The notes: generated from the sequence alone by a model not told the origin. Counted from the first letter of the stretch, positions 1-14,392 are shown. The stretch is 64,000 bases of DNA from Rutidosis leptorrhynchoides (GCF_046630445.1 NC_092334.1:101503501-101567500); one strand, 5' to 3'. Program-made: numbers and translations.

Positions 1-88
1 GTCCCGCATAACGCGCACACAAAAAAGTCTAAGTCTAGGCGCCTATCTCAAGTCACCTAAATCCCTTAGACCATGCTCTGATACCACT
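1..88 (-). other. Leader of a truncated LTR retrotransposon with primer-binding site
   Basis: The 13 bases at 74-86, read on the minus strand, are TGGTATCAGAGCA, which fits the plant initiator-Met tRNA primer site. They lie two bases inside the end of the LTR at 89-2105. The element therefore runs leftward out of the window, and only about 88 bases of its untranslated leader are present. No coding sequence is visible here. Confidence 0.75.
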
Positions 89-2105
89 TGTAACATCCCA
101 ACCCATATGCAATCGAAATAAAAAAATTTGTACAGCAAAGTGGCGCGGCGCGGCGCGCCACTTACCTGCGCGGCGCGCCAAACTGGCCTGTCCAACTTTT
201 TCTTTTTTGTGAAAAAGATCGCCCACTTTCTGACATATTTAGACGAAACGCTTTTAATAACATATTCCAATATGTAAAACTAACACGATTCAAACATAAA
301 ATAAGTTTTACAAAGCGGGGCCCACATCGGCCCGAATTACGAGTTTAATACATAACGACAGTTTCGACCACAAAAAGTTTAAATACCAAACGACCCTACG
401 AGCATGGTGTTTGGGGTTAAACTACCCAAGTCTCGGTCAAACTCCAAAGCTAAATCTCCAAAAGCGTCACCTAACACAACGGGATCTCTACACCAAACAA
501 ACGCCCTTACCTTTGTCCATACCTGAGCCTATAAAAAGGTAAACAACGAGAGGGTAAGCAAAGCTTAGTGAATGCAATAATTACACATACATATATATAA
601 CTCATCTATTTGCAATCGCATTCACCAAATACCTCATACGAACTTGTAACTCAATTAGCATGTCATCGTACCCAAAACACTTAACAAGTCGTACATTAAC
701 ACAAAACCGCATTAGCATATACTCAACACAATGTATATATATAAACAATATGCTAAATAATCTACAATCTCAATATGGTTAACCATAAACGCTATGGTGC
801 TACCGGCTCGTGGTTCACACCATACGCAATTGAGTCATACTCTTTTATAGTGCTACCGGCTCGTGGTTCACACTCGATGCTACCGGCTCGTGGTTCACAT
901 CTTATTTTATAGTGCTACCGGCTCGTGGTTCACACTCGATGCTACCGACTCGTGGTTCACATCTTATTTTATAGTGCTACCGGCTCGTGGTTCACACTCG
1001 ATGTTACCGGCTCGTGGTTCACATCTTATCGCACACATGTTATGGCACTACCGGCTCGATGGTTCATACCATAACACCCACAAATAAACGTGTCATATAC
1101 ACATACGTATAATTACTCCACTCACCTCAAAATCTCTTGTGAAAGATAATCAAGCTCGGAAACCTTCAATGTAACGTACCTATTACATTATACATAATAT
1201 CAATCACAAACTCAAGTTGGTCAACCAACTAAAACTCCATCCTAGTGTCATCTTGACCCATGGTGCAATCTCGACCCATTTGCACCCTTAACCCTAATAT
1301 TTGGGTTAACATCCCCAAAACCCTAATCATTAGCCAAGTTAGGTTTAAAACACATTTCAACACAAGGTTTATGCATTACACACCAACATTAATGAACTTA
1401 GGTCCATTTTGACCCATTTGACCAAATTAAGGTCAACACACCCATTTCGGGTCATCCACTAACCCACACAATGCCCATTTACTTATCTCTTGGTGTGCTA
1501 GTAATTGACTAACTAATTTAAGTTCATAAACATCAATTAATACCTTGAAAAACCCTAGTTAGTCATCTTTGAGCCTACATGACCCAAATTCACCCAAAAC
1601 ACCCAATTCAATAACAAATGGGTTTTAAGTTCATCACTTACCCCAAACCCTAACCCTTAATCAAAATAAACAAGGAAAACAAAGTTAGAACATACCACCA
1701 CACTCAAAACGTAGCTAGGAAGTAGATGAACAACTTTAGAACTTGAGCTTAAGCAAGATTCCTTCTTCTTCTTCCCCAAAATGAGTTTTCCCTCACTAGA
1801 ATATCACTCTCTCTTTAGAAATTAAATGGAGGTGATAAGGGTTGTTGAAGATGGAGTAAATGAAGCTCCAAGACTGAATCTAGGCCTTAAATTCGGGCCC
1901 CCATGTGTAATTACCAAAAAGCCCTCAAAATATCTAATTTAAAAGAAAGGAATTTGTTACAGACCAATGGCGCGGCGCGCCAAAGGCCTGCGCGACGTGC
2001 CACTCCCCCAGATCAGATTCTTTTTCATTTTAAAATGTACAACGAAACCCCCACTTCAAGCATCTTATTTACGCTTATGTACACAACAATTATTTGGGTC
2101 TTACA
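89..2105 (-). repeat. 5' LTR (family E) of a minus-strand LTR retrotransposon
   Basis: On the plus strand this stretch starts TGTAACATCCC next to a primer site (74-86) and ends GGGTCTTACA. Read on the minus strand it therefore runs TGTAAGACCC to GGGATGTTACA, with the TG...CA ends of an LTR. It contains a 62-bp tandem repeat (797-1069) and GC-rich GGCGCGCC-type palindromes near both ends (141-180 and about 1967-2003). The right border is chosen from the terminal pattern alone, because the partner LTR and the target duplication are not in view. No convincing ORF is present. Confidence 0.6.
797..1069. repeat. 62-bp tandem repeat array inside LTR E
   Basis: About three copies of a roughly 62-bp unit, each made of two related halves (about 30 and 32 bp) built on TGCTACCGGCTCGTGGTTCA, with degenerate half-units at both edges; I count about eight half-copies. 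Identity between units is high, with single changes such as CCGACTCG and GTTACCGG. Open frames across it only reflect the repeat. It lies in an LTR, so it may vary in copy number between element copies. Confidence 0.85.
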
Positions 2106-4288
2106 GGGTTGGTCCGAAAGGTCCTCAACCTAAGTCAAAAGTTACTAAGTCAGTAAATCGTTCCCAAAGGTTTAAATGTATGTAAATTAGGTCTTAAGTA
2201 CCATAATCATTCATCATTAAACAAAAGTGTAAAGTAAGTTTTAAGTCAAGACTGGGGTTTAAAATAAAGGCTGATTTCGCTCAGTCGCCACGACCTCTAT
2301 ACAAACTGAAATGAGGTGAGACCAGTGGCCATGGCTCCGTATATCAGTCCCCTAGGTACTGACCAATTCCCAGAACTAAAATCGTCTTCGTTTGACCGTG
2401 GTGATGGTTTAAGTGCGAGTAGGTCAGAAATTTTAGCACAACGTTAATAGGGTGTAGTGACTTTCGGGAGGCCATAGATCCTAAACCGTAACTCGAATTA
2501 AGACGAGGTCTAAACGGAAAATCATCTACTCGAACCGAAATAACTGAAAATCAACTTTCCAGTAGCCCAGGTAGTCTGACTAGTTCCAGAAACAGTAAGA
2601 AAGGTGTTCCAGTGGGTTCTTGGTGCTTGATGCTCATCACGGTTCTCATCCTTGATGCTTATAGCTTCAAGTGTACAACTCGTTGATGGGTTTGCATCAT
2701 CTTAACCAAGGTTTGATCATCATAACACTAGTGTAAGTCTAAGATAAGTTGCACAACTCACTTAAGAGTTGTATGTAGTTTGATGAACCAAAGTTACATC
2801 AAGATCTTAGATCCGACACAAACATGAGTTACAAAAGTAATATTAAGCTATAAACTTGAAAGTAAACTAAATAATCAAGATCTTAAGTTATAAACTTAGA
2901 TCTTAGCTAGATCTTAAAGATCCTAGACTATAAAGTCTAGATCTAGTGTTCTTAAGTTAGATCCTAAGTTACAAAACTTGGATCTACACTTTAATGAAAC
3001 CATAAGTTATGAAACTTAGATTTTCAACTTGTAAAATGTATGTAAGTTTGTAAGCTCTTATTTACAACAAAATTAGAAGACCATAAGCTATAGAAGCTTA
3101 GATCCAACACAAATATATGAAGTTATAACTAGAAAGTTATACTTCCATGTTCTTGAACTTATAAAGTTAACTTTTAGTTTCAAGAAATATGAGATCAAGA
3201 TTAACTAGTAATACTTGACTAATTTAACAACATCACAACTTTAAACTACATAAAATAAAGAGATAAACTAAATCTACAAGTAATAAGTTCATGGTTGTTC
3301 ATACTTAGAAAGATTCAAGCCAAGGCTTTGATCTTTAAGAAAGTAAACCTCAAGTTTACTAATATGAACACAAGTATGATTTTAAAACTCATGAACTTTA
3401 TATCTTTTAAAACATTAAGTGTAGAACCATAAACTAGAAAGTTTAAGTTCTTGTTCTTGGTTCTTCATAAAATAAAATAAAAGATGGAAGTAACCAAGAT
3501 TAGATGAGGATACAAGTTAGAAAACTTTATCTTTAACAACAACAAACAACTACAAGTAATTAAACAATAACAAAGAACAAGTAATTTAATGATGATGGTA
3601 ACGGTTTTTAGAGGAAGAAAATGAGAGAAACTAAAGCCTTGTTACTTACAAAGTAGAGAGAAAAGATGAGAGAAATGAAAATGCAAGTAAGTGTGTGTGA
3701 AAAATGAGATGGGATACAAGTAAATAAGTAACAAATAAAAAAAATTGAACTCCCTCACACCCCATGGAGCTCACGGTTTTAGGACAAATGGGGAAGGGTC
3801 AAAAGCTAACTTTCCAACATGAGAGAATGGTGTATGCTTAGAATAGATAAAGTTAGATGTATGAGGAAGAGTTTCTAGCATGCTTGCACAAGTCTCATCA
3901 TACTTAACTTAATTAATCTAAGGTTAACATTAATAAGTTACTAGTAATAAAATGGGCTCACAACTAGTCCATTAAGTGTGTAGGGTGGGCTTCCAAGTCC
4001 ATTTCCAATAATAAAGGCCCAAGTCCAAGTAAGTATGCAATTTAATAAATCAAGCCCAAGTAATTAACTAGTAACCTTAGTTAAAAAAATGATTAATGAT
4101 AACCAATCATGAACGGAAATAATATTCGAAATATTATTCGTGTAAAGTACGTGTGTCACAAAGACAATTCGGGCCATGAAAAGTTAAATACGGTAACAAG
4201 TAACACGTATACGAACACGTTTATTAAAACACAAGCATTAATAATAAATTATTAATAATTAAACGTTGGAAAATACAGGGTCATTACA
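2106..4288 (-). repeat. Unclassified repetitive DNA with an LTR-like right end
   Basis: No gene is seen. The right end (GGGTCATTACA at 4278-4288) reads TGTAATGACCC on the minus strand, the same terminal style as the other LTRs here, so this is probably an LTR (called F here) abutting the leader of element D. The middle (2700-3560) is AT-rich and full of short degenerate repeats around AAGTTATAAACTTAGATC. About 3590-3760 has purine-rich GAGAGAAA tracts like those near LTR transcription starts elsewhere in the window. I could not place its left border or a target duplication. Confidence 0.4.
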
Positions 4289-5027
4289 TCCATTCCAACA
4301 CCTCTCCATATGATTAAGTTTGTGTAATCGTGAAGATTGCGAATGAACAAGGTGCAACGACATCTTTAACAAGACTCGTATTTAATCGAAAGAGTTTGTG
4401 CAATCTCTGAAAATGTGTTTCCCGCGGGGAAATGTATAACTGATTGTTCGCGTCAAACGTTCAAAGTCGATTAGTGGTATCCTTAGGTATAAAGAGAGTA
4501 ACTAATCATGGTAACGAGTAGTACACAACAGTAGTGATAGGTAGTGATGACGATACTCATCAATAGTAGTGGTATAGTAACGAATAGTGATATATAGTGA
4601 AGATCACTAGTGAAACATCAGTAGTGAGCAGTGAGTAGTGACCGCAATGGTTGTGAAAGTTTTACCACACTTGTGGATAGGAAGCCGGGACGGTGGCGAA
4701 TAAGATGGGAAAACAGAATTTCCAAACTAGTGTAGTGAATGAAGTTGTGTGATCCTTACGCGTATAGATCTTGAATTTACGTGTTTTACCAGAAAACGGC
4801 AGAATACGGTTTCGCATGAGAATTAGGTACGATTAAGAAGTTCACCTTAGGAAGTTTCAAGTATTAATGCACAAGTAGTCAAGTAAGCGCTATCTATAGC
4901 AAATGTATGTCAGAATGCAATGGCTAACTATTGGGTTGTAGTCTAGACTCACTAATGCGTCCTAACGACTCTGTCAAATACATTAATGCATATCCTTGAT
5001 CCCTACAACCAACGCTTTAATACCAAT
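4289..5027 (-). other. Leader remnant of element D with decayed primer site
   Basis: This non-coding stretch resembles the leader of element K (about 53930-54321): both contain the series 'atgcacaa.tagtcaagtaa', 'ggttgtagtctaga' and 'ccctacaacca' in the same order. The primer site at 5013-5025 reads TGGTATTAAAGCG on the minus strand, two transitions away from TGGTATCAGAGCG. It lies just inside LTR D. The gag and pol expected further left are absent, being replaced by the LTR-like DNA ending at 4288. Confidence 0.55.
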
Positions 5028-5679
5028 TGTAACGACCCGCCAAAATCGCTATTGGCGGCGCCGTCAACTTAGGTCCCGTTACATGGCCATAGTCCCTAAA
5101 TGAGACACGTTTGACCGAAAATTATGTCGCATTCATTGGAAACGTGTAAGACTTGCAAAGTTTAGTTTACCAAACGGTTCGACAACAAGTTTGAGTTTAC
5201 AAAAGTTGTAAAGTGTAAATGAAATAACTTGCGACATAATATAAGTTGAAAATTCACGAATGCTATCAATAGCGCATGTATGTATGCTTTAAGTTTGAAT
5301 CCAAGGGTGCTATCACTAGCGTATGCATGTATGCTTGACCCCAAGCAAGTAATCAAAGTATGCGGAAGCATGTATCGAATAGCCAAGTATGAACCTGAGA
5401 AACATATAGAAAACTATCAACGCAAAAAGTTGGTGAAATCGTATGTGTATTTGTAAACGTATGTTTTTGAACCACAAGATTTAGTATAAAGTGATTATCA
5501 AAGCGTATACATCCCAAAAGATGTTGTCTGTATCACGAGCACCCAGTTACCAAAGCTTAACTAAATCTTACCTCTGCATAATAGTGTTAGAACCTACACT
5601 ATATACCGAAAATACGTTTCATCCGTCCGGATGAGGGTTCGTCAAACCCGTATGGCCACACAACATAAGTTCTCGCTTA
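5028..5679 (-). repeat. LTR D, first segment (interrupted by solo LTR G)
   Basis: LTR D begins TGTAACGACCCGCC and is related throughout to the K LTRs (47865-50347), for example in 'gtcaacttaggtcccgttac', the gcggaagc block (5362-5369) and 'gtatggccacaca'. It carries a version of the shared LTR hairpin at 5418-5432. The LTR resumes at 9887 and again at 37484, ending at 38042; joined, it would be about 2.4 kb. The CGCCAA...TTGGCG inverted repeat at its tip (5038-5057) could form a hairpin. Confidence 0.75.
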
Positions 5680-5838
5680 TGTGACGACCCGGAAATTTCT
5701 AACCAAATTTAAACTTAATCTTTATATGATTTCGACACGATAAGCAAAGTGTATTAAACTGAGTCTCAAAATTTTAAACTGTTTACATGGTTACATTTAA
5801 CCTGTGTCCATCCTCGACGATTCACGAACAGTTGTGTG

Positions 5839-5959
<121 letters not shown>

Positions 5960-8035
5960 TATAAATATATATATATATATATCATATAAATATTAAATAT
6001 TTTATAAGTAATAAATTGTAATATTAAATTATGTACTTACAAGTTAAAATATAATTATATTAATATTATTGTTATCATTACTAATAACATTTCTATTATA
6101 ATTAGTAGTAAAAATTATAACTTTAGTTATCATTATGATTACTAACATTATCATTATCATTATCATTATTACTTTTATCATTATTTTTATTACCATTTTC
6201 ATATAAAAATATTATTAGCAATATTTTTATTACTTTTAGTATTATCCTCATTGTTATTATTATTATCAATATTATTATTATTAATAGCATTTTAACATTA
6301 TTATTAATTAATATTATTATTATTATTATTATTATTATTTATTATTAGTAATATTAAAAGTATTATAATAATTGTATTTATTAATTATTAATACTATTTA
6401 GATGAAAAAAAAATTATGCATACAGATAGAAAAGAATTCGTGGAAGTTCAATATCAGATTATTTAAAATGTTGTCCCTGTCTAATAATGGATCACAGAAT
6501 GGTACGAATTCAGTTAGACATATCCATCTACTTTAATTATTTTCTTCGTTCCCCACTCACTTTTGATGATTGATCTATACATACATGCATATAGATGAGT
6601 AGATAAACACCACATACTTTTAGTCTTCGGTTTCTATTTCTGTATTATTGTTTTCACTTTATGAGTTTACCAAACCCACACAAACATTATCTTCCATACT
6701 ACTATAGTTGTAATTTGTTTTTGTATCTAAAAATCATCACTAACTGCGACTTTCAGTTTCATGAGTGACAAAACCACACACAACCCATCACCAAATCGGT
6801 ATTACCCTCACCTTCAACCACATCATCACCATCAAAACAACCATTTGAACACCTATCTCCTCTGTATACACCTATACGTATATATGATCATGAGAACCAT
6901 CACTTCAACTGTCCCCCAAATCATCACCTCCTTCGACCATTCTTTATTGATGTTAATTGCTATTGATAAAACAATAACCCAGCTGCTCAACACCACCCAT
7001 CGATGCTGCCAAATCTATGATATGAATATTATTTTTATTTTGTAAACCGTCACCCAGGAAACCATCCTTGAACCTCCATAATCGAAGTACCATTTTTCGA
7101 ACCAACCATTCACCAATGCTTCTTCGTGAACACTTCATCACCACCACTTAGCACACCCACTTCAATCAACCTACAATCGCCACTAAAACCACCACTCTCT
7201 CTCTTCCTCTCTCTTTCTATCTCTACAGTTTCTTTTACAATCATCGTAAACACCATCACTATGATTACATACATTATGTGTTCCTATTTCTTGATTCTTC
7301 GTGACACCAATATACTCATCACCACCATGTACAACCAAGAATCACCACCATTGTTGCTAAATTGCTTCCGACTATAAACACGTTTCTTTTTCTGTCTTAC
7401 TTTGATGGACACCTGCAAACTGCTAGTTATAGTTGCTATCACTGCACTAATTAAGAACATAACCATGCTGCTATTTCATATTGATTTCGGTTGTCAAACA
7501 TCACCCAAAAAGTTAACCGTTGCTGTTGCAAGTTACAGTCGCTATACCAATCTGCTGCCGTTGTTTGGTTCGACTAAAACCCACGAAACCCAATTCAACA
7601 AATTAATTGTTTTGGTTTCTGCATATTTTCTTTTCTGTTTCAGATCATGCGAAGACTCATATATGATGTGATTTTGATTATGTTCGAGGATGATGAAATT
7701 GATTTATATTAGTTGAGCTTGTTTTTGTTTTTAACACTTTAAGATGATGATGGAATGATATATGATGATGTATGAACGAATGATGATGATAATTAGTGGA
7801 GTAGGTGAGCTGTATATGTCCCTTTTAACAACCCCCACTTGCTTTGATTCCTTTTTTTTTAAACCGTAAACCCTTGGTGTTATAAAACAAACTGGATCTT
7901 TAAACTAGAAATTAGATTGGGCTGGTTGGTTAAACTATCGAAGTGGGCTGGAATGGGTTGAATTAGCTGCAGCCCAATAGCAATAGATAGATATACGGGT
8001 TATATTAATTTCGGACGGTTTATAAAACAGAAAAT

Positions 8036-8267
<232 letters not shown>

Positions 8268-8403
8268 TTATTGATATTATTATTGTTATTCTAACTATTA
8301 TTATTATCCTAATTATTACTAATATCATAACTAGTATTAGAATAAGTATTATTATTATTATATGATTAAGATTATGGTTATTATTATTTATCATTAATAT
8401 TAA

Positions 8404-8492
<89 letters not shown>
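8404..8492. repeat. (ATT)n microsatellite
   Basis: Second perfect ATT run in solo LTR G, of about 29 units, in an ATT-rich tract that continues to about 8715. Confidence 0.97.
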
Positions 8493-8494
<2 letters not shown>

Positions 8495-8621
8495 ATTAAA
8501 AATTATCATTTTTATTAAAAAGATCATTTTTACTAAAACTAGCATTATTATTAAGATTATTATGAAAAGTGTCTTTTATTATAAAAATTAGTATTATTAT
8601 TAATATTATCTTTTTTAGTAA

Positions 8622-8623
<2 letters not shown>

Positions 8624-8672
<49 letters not shown>
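8624..8672. repeat. (ATT)n microsatellite
   Basis: Third ATT run, of about 16 units, followed by imperfect ATT/ATC repeats to about 8715. Confidence 0.95.
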
Positions 8673-9886
8673 CAATATTATTATTACTATTATTATTATT
8701 ATCATTATTATTATTACTTTCATATTAACAATATTATTATATTAAATAAATATTTTCTATAAAAGAATACATTTATTACAAATACATATAATTATATATT
8801 AAATAACTACATATAAGCTATTATTGATTTTTTAATATAATACTAATCACATAGATATATAAAACAATATAAATATTAATTATTTTAAATATTTATACAA
8901 ATTAAATATATAAGATATATAATTTAAGATATAATACATATAAATTTGTTCGATTACAATTAAGTATATTAATAAATATATAAATGATATAGGTTCGTGA
9001 ATCCGAGGCCAACCCTACAATTGTTCAATATCGTAATATGTATTTTTACTACAAAATACAGTATGGTGTGTTTCATTTGCTCCCTTTTTAAATGCTTTTG
9101 CAATATATATTTTTGGGACTGAGAATACATGCGCTATTTTTATAACTGTTTTATGAAATAGACACAAGTAATCGAAACTACATTATATGGTTGAATGATC
9201 GAAGCCGAATATGCCCCTTTTGCTTGGTAACCTAAGAATTAGTAAACCGATCTACCAATTGACGCGAATCCTAAAGATAGATCTATTGGGCCTAACGAAC
9301 CCCATCCAAAGTACCGGATGCTTTAGTACTTCGAATTCGTTTTATATCATGTCCGAAGGATTTCCCGAAATGATAGGGGATATTCTTATATGCATCTTGT
9401 TAATGTCGGTTACCAGGTGTTCACCATATGAATGATTATTTTTTGTCTCTATGCATGGGACGCATTTTTATGAGAAATGGAAATGAAATTCTTGTGGTCT
9501 ATTAAAATGATGAAAATGAACGATTATAATAAACTAATGAACTCACCAACCTTTTGGTTGACACTTGAAAGCATGTTTATTCTCAGGTATGAAAGAAAGC
9601 TTCCGCTGTGCATTTGCTTATTTTAGAGATATTACTTGGAGTCATTCATGACATATTTCGAAAGACGTTGCATTCGAGTCGTTGAGTTCATCAAGATTAT
9701 TATTAAGTCAATTATAGTTGGATGTATTATGAAATGGTATGCATGCCGTCAACTTTCGTTGAAAAGAAAGTTTGTCTTTTAAAAACGAATGCAATGTTTG
9801 TAAATTGTATCATATAGAGGTCAAATACCTCGCGATGTAATCAACTATTGTGAATCGTTTATAATGTATATGAACGGGTCATTTCG

Positions 9887-11105
9887 TCTTACACCCTACA
9901 AGTGTAACTAATGATAATTGGACTTGAGGATTTTTGTTCTAACTCGTATGTATCTTTGCTTTCGTATTTGTGTTCAAAGTATAAAAGTATAAACCGTATA
10001 TGTTTCTCATTTCATGTTTTAAAAGTATAAAAGTTGTTGAAAAAATGGGACTATGATCTCACCGTAGTTGCATGCCAAAGTACTTGAAATTAAATGTTGT
10101 GCAAGTGAAAGTTGCTTAGCCTTGACCTAAACAAATAAGTCGTATCAATTACCCGTTACGACACAAGGTCGGGCGAAATGTGTTCAATTAGTCCTATAGC
10201 TCGTTACGACTCGATTAATATAGCATGTGAATCACGTTGTCAAGTTTCATGCAAGAATCAAGTATAAAAGCATGTTAGAACGATTGCATAAGTATTTGGT
10301 TAAGTTTGACTAAAAGTCAAGTTAATGGGGTCGGGTTGGGTATCCGACAATTTTTTTTCAATTAGTAATCATATATAAACATGTTGGCTAAGTTTCACGT
10401 TAATCGGAGGTGCGTAGCATAGTTAGAATTAAACGAAAATTTACAAAGTTGGACAACCTTTTGCAGTTAATATGGACGGCGTCCAGAATGGCTGGACAGC
10501 GTCCAGCAGTGAAGGATGTAATGGCGTCCAAGATTGGGACGTCGTCCAAATGAACTACAGATTTCTGATGCTGAAAATTTGACAAGTCTCGAACCAAACT
10601 CATTTCAAACACAACTTATGAACCGAAAATACTCAAAACACGTATCTTTTATCGTTGGAAAAGTATTTTGACAAGGAATAAAACTAAGCACATATCATCA
10701 ATCAAGTTCATCATTTACAGTAACAAAATCCTCGTCGAATGATCGTTAAAAGTTCATTATCAAAGTTTCAAGTTCGTAAAACGCATTTCATAATTCGGGA
10801 ACTTATTACACACATATAATATGCCATTTCGTAGGTAATTATGCATACAATACAACTAAACACTTACCAACAACATTGTAAAGCATTTAATGCATCAAAA
10901 GTTCGTTTTAAAATCTATCAAACCCTAACCAAGAATCACAAAACCGATAATCGTGTTAATGTAAGGTTTTCATGTCATCCAACATGCCAAATCGAAGCAT
11001 ATGAAGTAACTAACACTTTGAACACACAAACATTAACATCTAAACACATTTCATCATCCAAAATCAAAGAGTTAACTAACCCATTTCAAGTATTCATGCT
11101 AGTTA
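9887..11105 (-). repeat. LTR D, second segment
   Basis: Continues LTR D after solo LTR G. It aligns by eye with 48473-49764 of the K LTR ('caccctacaagtgtaactaatgataat', 'gttgaaaaaatgggactatgatctcacc', 'gggtcgggttgggtatccgacaatttt'). It holds a cassette of GGAC-N3-GTCC palindromes (10477-10548) where K carries GCGCGGCGCGC motifs. It is interrupted at 11105 by element A, and its last five bases (AGTTA, 11101-11105) are the left target duplication. Confidence 0.8.
10477..10548. repeat. Palindrome cassette of LTR D
   Basis: Three imperfect palindromes of the form GGAC-N3-GTCC (ggacggcgtcc, ggacagcgtcc, ggacgtcgtcc) plus a half copy (ggcgtcca) within about 70 bases. The flanks 'aagtttcacgttaatcggag' and 'gtctcgaaccaaactc' recur around a different palindrome set in the K LTRs. 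Confidence 0.7.
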
Positions 11106-14100
11106 TGAAATGTCCCGTTCTTATTGATTAAAAACGTTCCATATTAATTGATTTCGTTGCGAGGTTTTGACATCTATATGAGACGTTTTTCAAAGACTGC
11201 ATTCATTTTTAAAACAAACCATAACCTTTATTTCATAGATAAAGGTTTTAAAAAGCTTTACGTAGATTATCAAATAATGATAATCTAAAATATCCTGTTT
11301 ACACACAACCATTACATAATGGTTTACAATACAAATATGTTACAACAAAATAAGTTTCTTGAATGCAGTTTTTACACAATATCATACAAGCATGGACTCC
11401 AAATCTCGTCCTTATTTAAGTATGCGACAGCGGAAGCTCTTAATAATCACCTGAGAATAAACATGCTTAAAACGTCAACAAAAATGTTGGTGAGTTATAG
11501 GTTTAACCTATATATATCAAATCATAATAATAGACCACAAGATTTCATATTTCAATACACATCCCATACATAGAGATAAAAATCATTCATATGGTGAACA
11601 CCTGGTAACCGACATTAACAAGATGCATATATAAGAATATCCCCATCATTCTGGGACACCCTTCGGATATGATATAAATTTCGAAGTACTAAAGCATCCG
11701 GTACTTTGGATGGGGTTTGTTAGGCCCAATAGATCTATCTTTAGGATTCGCGTCAATTAGGGTGTCTGTTCCCTAATTCTTAGATTACCAGACTTAATAA
11801 AAAGGGGCATATTCGATTTCGATAATTCAACCATAGAATGTAGTTTCACGTACTTGTGTCTATTTTGTAAATCATTTATAAAACCTGCATGTATTCTCAT
11901 CCCAAAAATATTAGATTTTAAAAGTGGGACTATAACTCACTTTCACAGATTTTTACTTCGTCGGGAAGTAAGACTTGGCCACTGGTTGATTCACGAACCT
12001 ATAACATTATATACATATATATCAAAGTATGTTCAAAATAGATTTACAACACTTTTAATATATTTTGATGTTTTAAGTTTATTAAGTCAGCTGTCCTCGT
12101 TAGTAACCTACAACTAGTTGTCCACAGTTAGATGTACAGAAATAAATCGATAAATATTATCTTGAATCAATCCACGACCCAGTGTATACGTATCTCAGTA
12201 TTGATCACAACTCAAACTATATATATTTTGGAATCAACCTCAACCCTGTATAGCTAACTCCAACATTCACATATAGAGTGTCTATGGTTGTTCCGAAATA
12301 TATATAGATGTGTCGACATGATAGGTCGAAACATTGTATACGTGTCTATGGTATCTAAAGATTACATAATATACAATACAAGTTGATTAAGTTATGGTTG
12401 GAATAGATTTGTTACCAATTTTCACGTAGCTAAAATGAGAAAAATTATCCAATCTTGTTTTACCCATAACTTCTTCATTTTAAATCCGTTTTGAGTGAAT
12501 CAAATTGATATGGTTTCATATTGAACTCTATTTTATGAATCTAAACAGAGAAATTATAGGTTTATAGTCGGAAAAATAAGTTACAAGTCGTTTTTGTAAA
12601 GGTAGTCATTTCAGTCGAAAAAACGACGTCTAGATGACCATTTTAGAAAACATACTTCCACTTTGAGTTTAACCATAATTTTTGGATATAGTTTCATGTT
12701 CATAATAAAAATCATTTTCTCAGAATAACAAATTTTAAATCAAAGTTTATCATAGTTTTTAATTAACTAACCCAAAACAGCTCGCGGTGTTACTACGACG
12801 GCGTAAATCCGGTTTTACGGTGTTTTTCGTGTTTCCAGGTTTTAAATCATTAAGTTAGCATATCATATAGATATAGAACATGTATTTAGTTGATTTTAAA
12901 AGTCAAGTTAGAAGGATTAACTTTTATTTGCGAACAAGTTTAGAATTAACTGAACTATGTTCTAGTGATTACAAGTTTAAACCTTCGAATAAGATAGCTT
13001 TATATGTATGAATCGAATGATGCTATGAACATCATTACTACCTTAAGTTCCTTGGATAAACCTACTGGAAAAGAGAAAAATAGATCTAGCTTCAACGGAT
13101 CCTTGGATGGCTCGAAGTTCTTGAAGCAGAATCATGACACGAAAACAAGTTCAAGTAAGATCATCACTTGAAATAAGATTGTTATAGTTATAGAAATTAA
13201 ACCAAAGTTTGAATATGATTATTACCTTGTATTAGAATGATAACCTACTGTAAGAAACAAAGATTTCTTGAGGTTGGATGATCACCTTACAAGATTGGAA
13301 GTGAGCTAGCAAACTTGAAAGTATTCTTGATTTTATGTAACTAGAACTTGTAGAATTTATGAAGAACACTTAGAACTTGAAGTTAGAACTTGAGAGAGAT
13401 CAATTAGATGAAGAAAATTGAAGAATGAAAGTGTTTGTAGGTATTTTTGGTCGTTGGTGTATGGATTAGATATAAAGGATATGTAATTTTGTTTTCATGT
13501 AAATAATTCATGAATGATTACTCATATTTTTGTAATTTTATGAGATATTTCATGCTAGTTGCCAAATGATGGTTCCCACATGTGTTAGGTGACTCACATG
13601 GGCTGCTAAGAGCTGATCATCGGAGTGTATATACCAATAGTACATACATCTAAAAGCTGTGTATTGTACGAGTACGAATACGGGTGCATACGAGTAGAAT
13701 TGTTGATGAAACTGAACGAGGATGTAATTGTAAGCATTTTTGTTAACTAGAAGTATTTTGATAAGTGTATTGAAGTTTTTCAAAAGTGTATAAATACATA
13801 TTAAAACACTACATGTATATACATTTTAACTGAGTCGTTAAGTCATCGTTAGTCGTTACATGTAAGTGTTGTTTTGAAACCTTTAGGTTAACGATCTTGT
13901 TAAATGTTGTTAACCCAATGTTTATAATATCAAATGAGATTTTAAATTATTATATTATCAAGATATTATCATGTATGAATATCTGTTAATATGATATATA
14001 TACATTAAATGTCTTTACAACGATAATCGTTACATATATGTCTCGTTTAAAAATCATTAAGTTAGTAGTCTTGTTTTTACATATGTAGTTCATTGTTAAT

Positions 14101-14357
14101 ATACTTAATGATATGTTTACTTATCATAGTATCATGTTAACTATATATATATCCATATATATGTCATCATATAGTTTTTACAAGTTTTAACGTTCGTGAA
14201 TCACCGGTCAACTTGGGTGGTCAATTGTCTATATGAAACATATTTCAATTAATCAAGTCTTAAAAAGTTTGATTGCTTAACATGTTGGAAACATTTAATC
14301 ATGTAAATATCAATCTCAATTAATATATATAAACATGGAAAAGTTCGGGTCACTACA
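11106..14357 (-). repeat. 3' LTR of element A
   Basis: Reads TGTAGTGACCCGAAC to CGGGACATTTCA on the minus strand. It has the same length as the partner LTR at 34227-37478. It contains the conserved gcttccgc/ttctcagg/hairpin block at 11428-11495 (hairpin CAACA-AAAA-TGTTG at 11476-11489). Open frames inside it (such as 11854-12117 and 13550-13783) recur in all A and B LTRs and look like chance frames. Confidence 0.93.
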
Positions 14358-14374
14358 GTACCTACCCGTTAAAT
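14358..14374 (-). other. Polypurine tract region of element A
   Basis: On the minus strand TTAACGGGTAGGTAC immediately precedes the 3' LTR (TGTAGTG...), which is where second-strand synthesis would be primed. The same string recurs upstream of gag at about 32373-32392. Confidence 0.65.
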
Positions 14375-14392
14375 TAATTTCGTCCCGAAATT

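Noticed and set aside
797-1069. CRISPR-like array
   Set aside because: The units are contiguous tandem repeats without unique spacers, in a plant LTR.
2700-3560. Possible satellite built on AAGTTATAAACTTAGATC
   Set aside because: The repeats are short, irregular and without a fixed period, so only a degenerate low-complexity tract can be supported.
6761-7377. Possible captured gene exons in solo LTR G (His/Thr-rich frames)
   Set aside because: Low-complexity CAC/ATC-rich codons, no consistent splice structure and no recognised domain.
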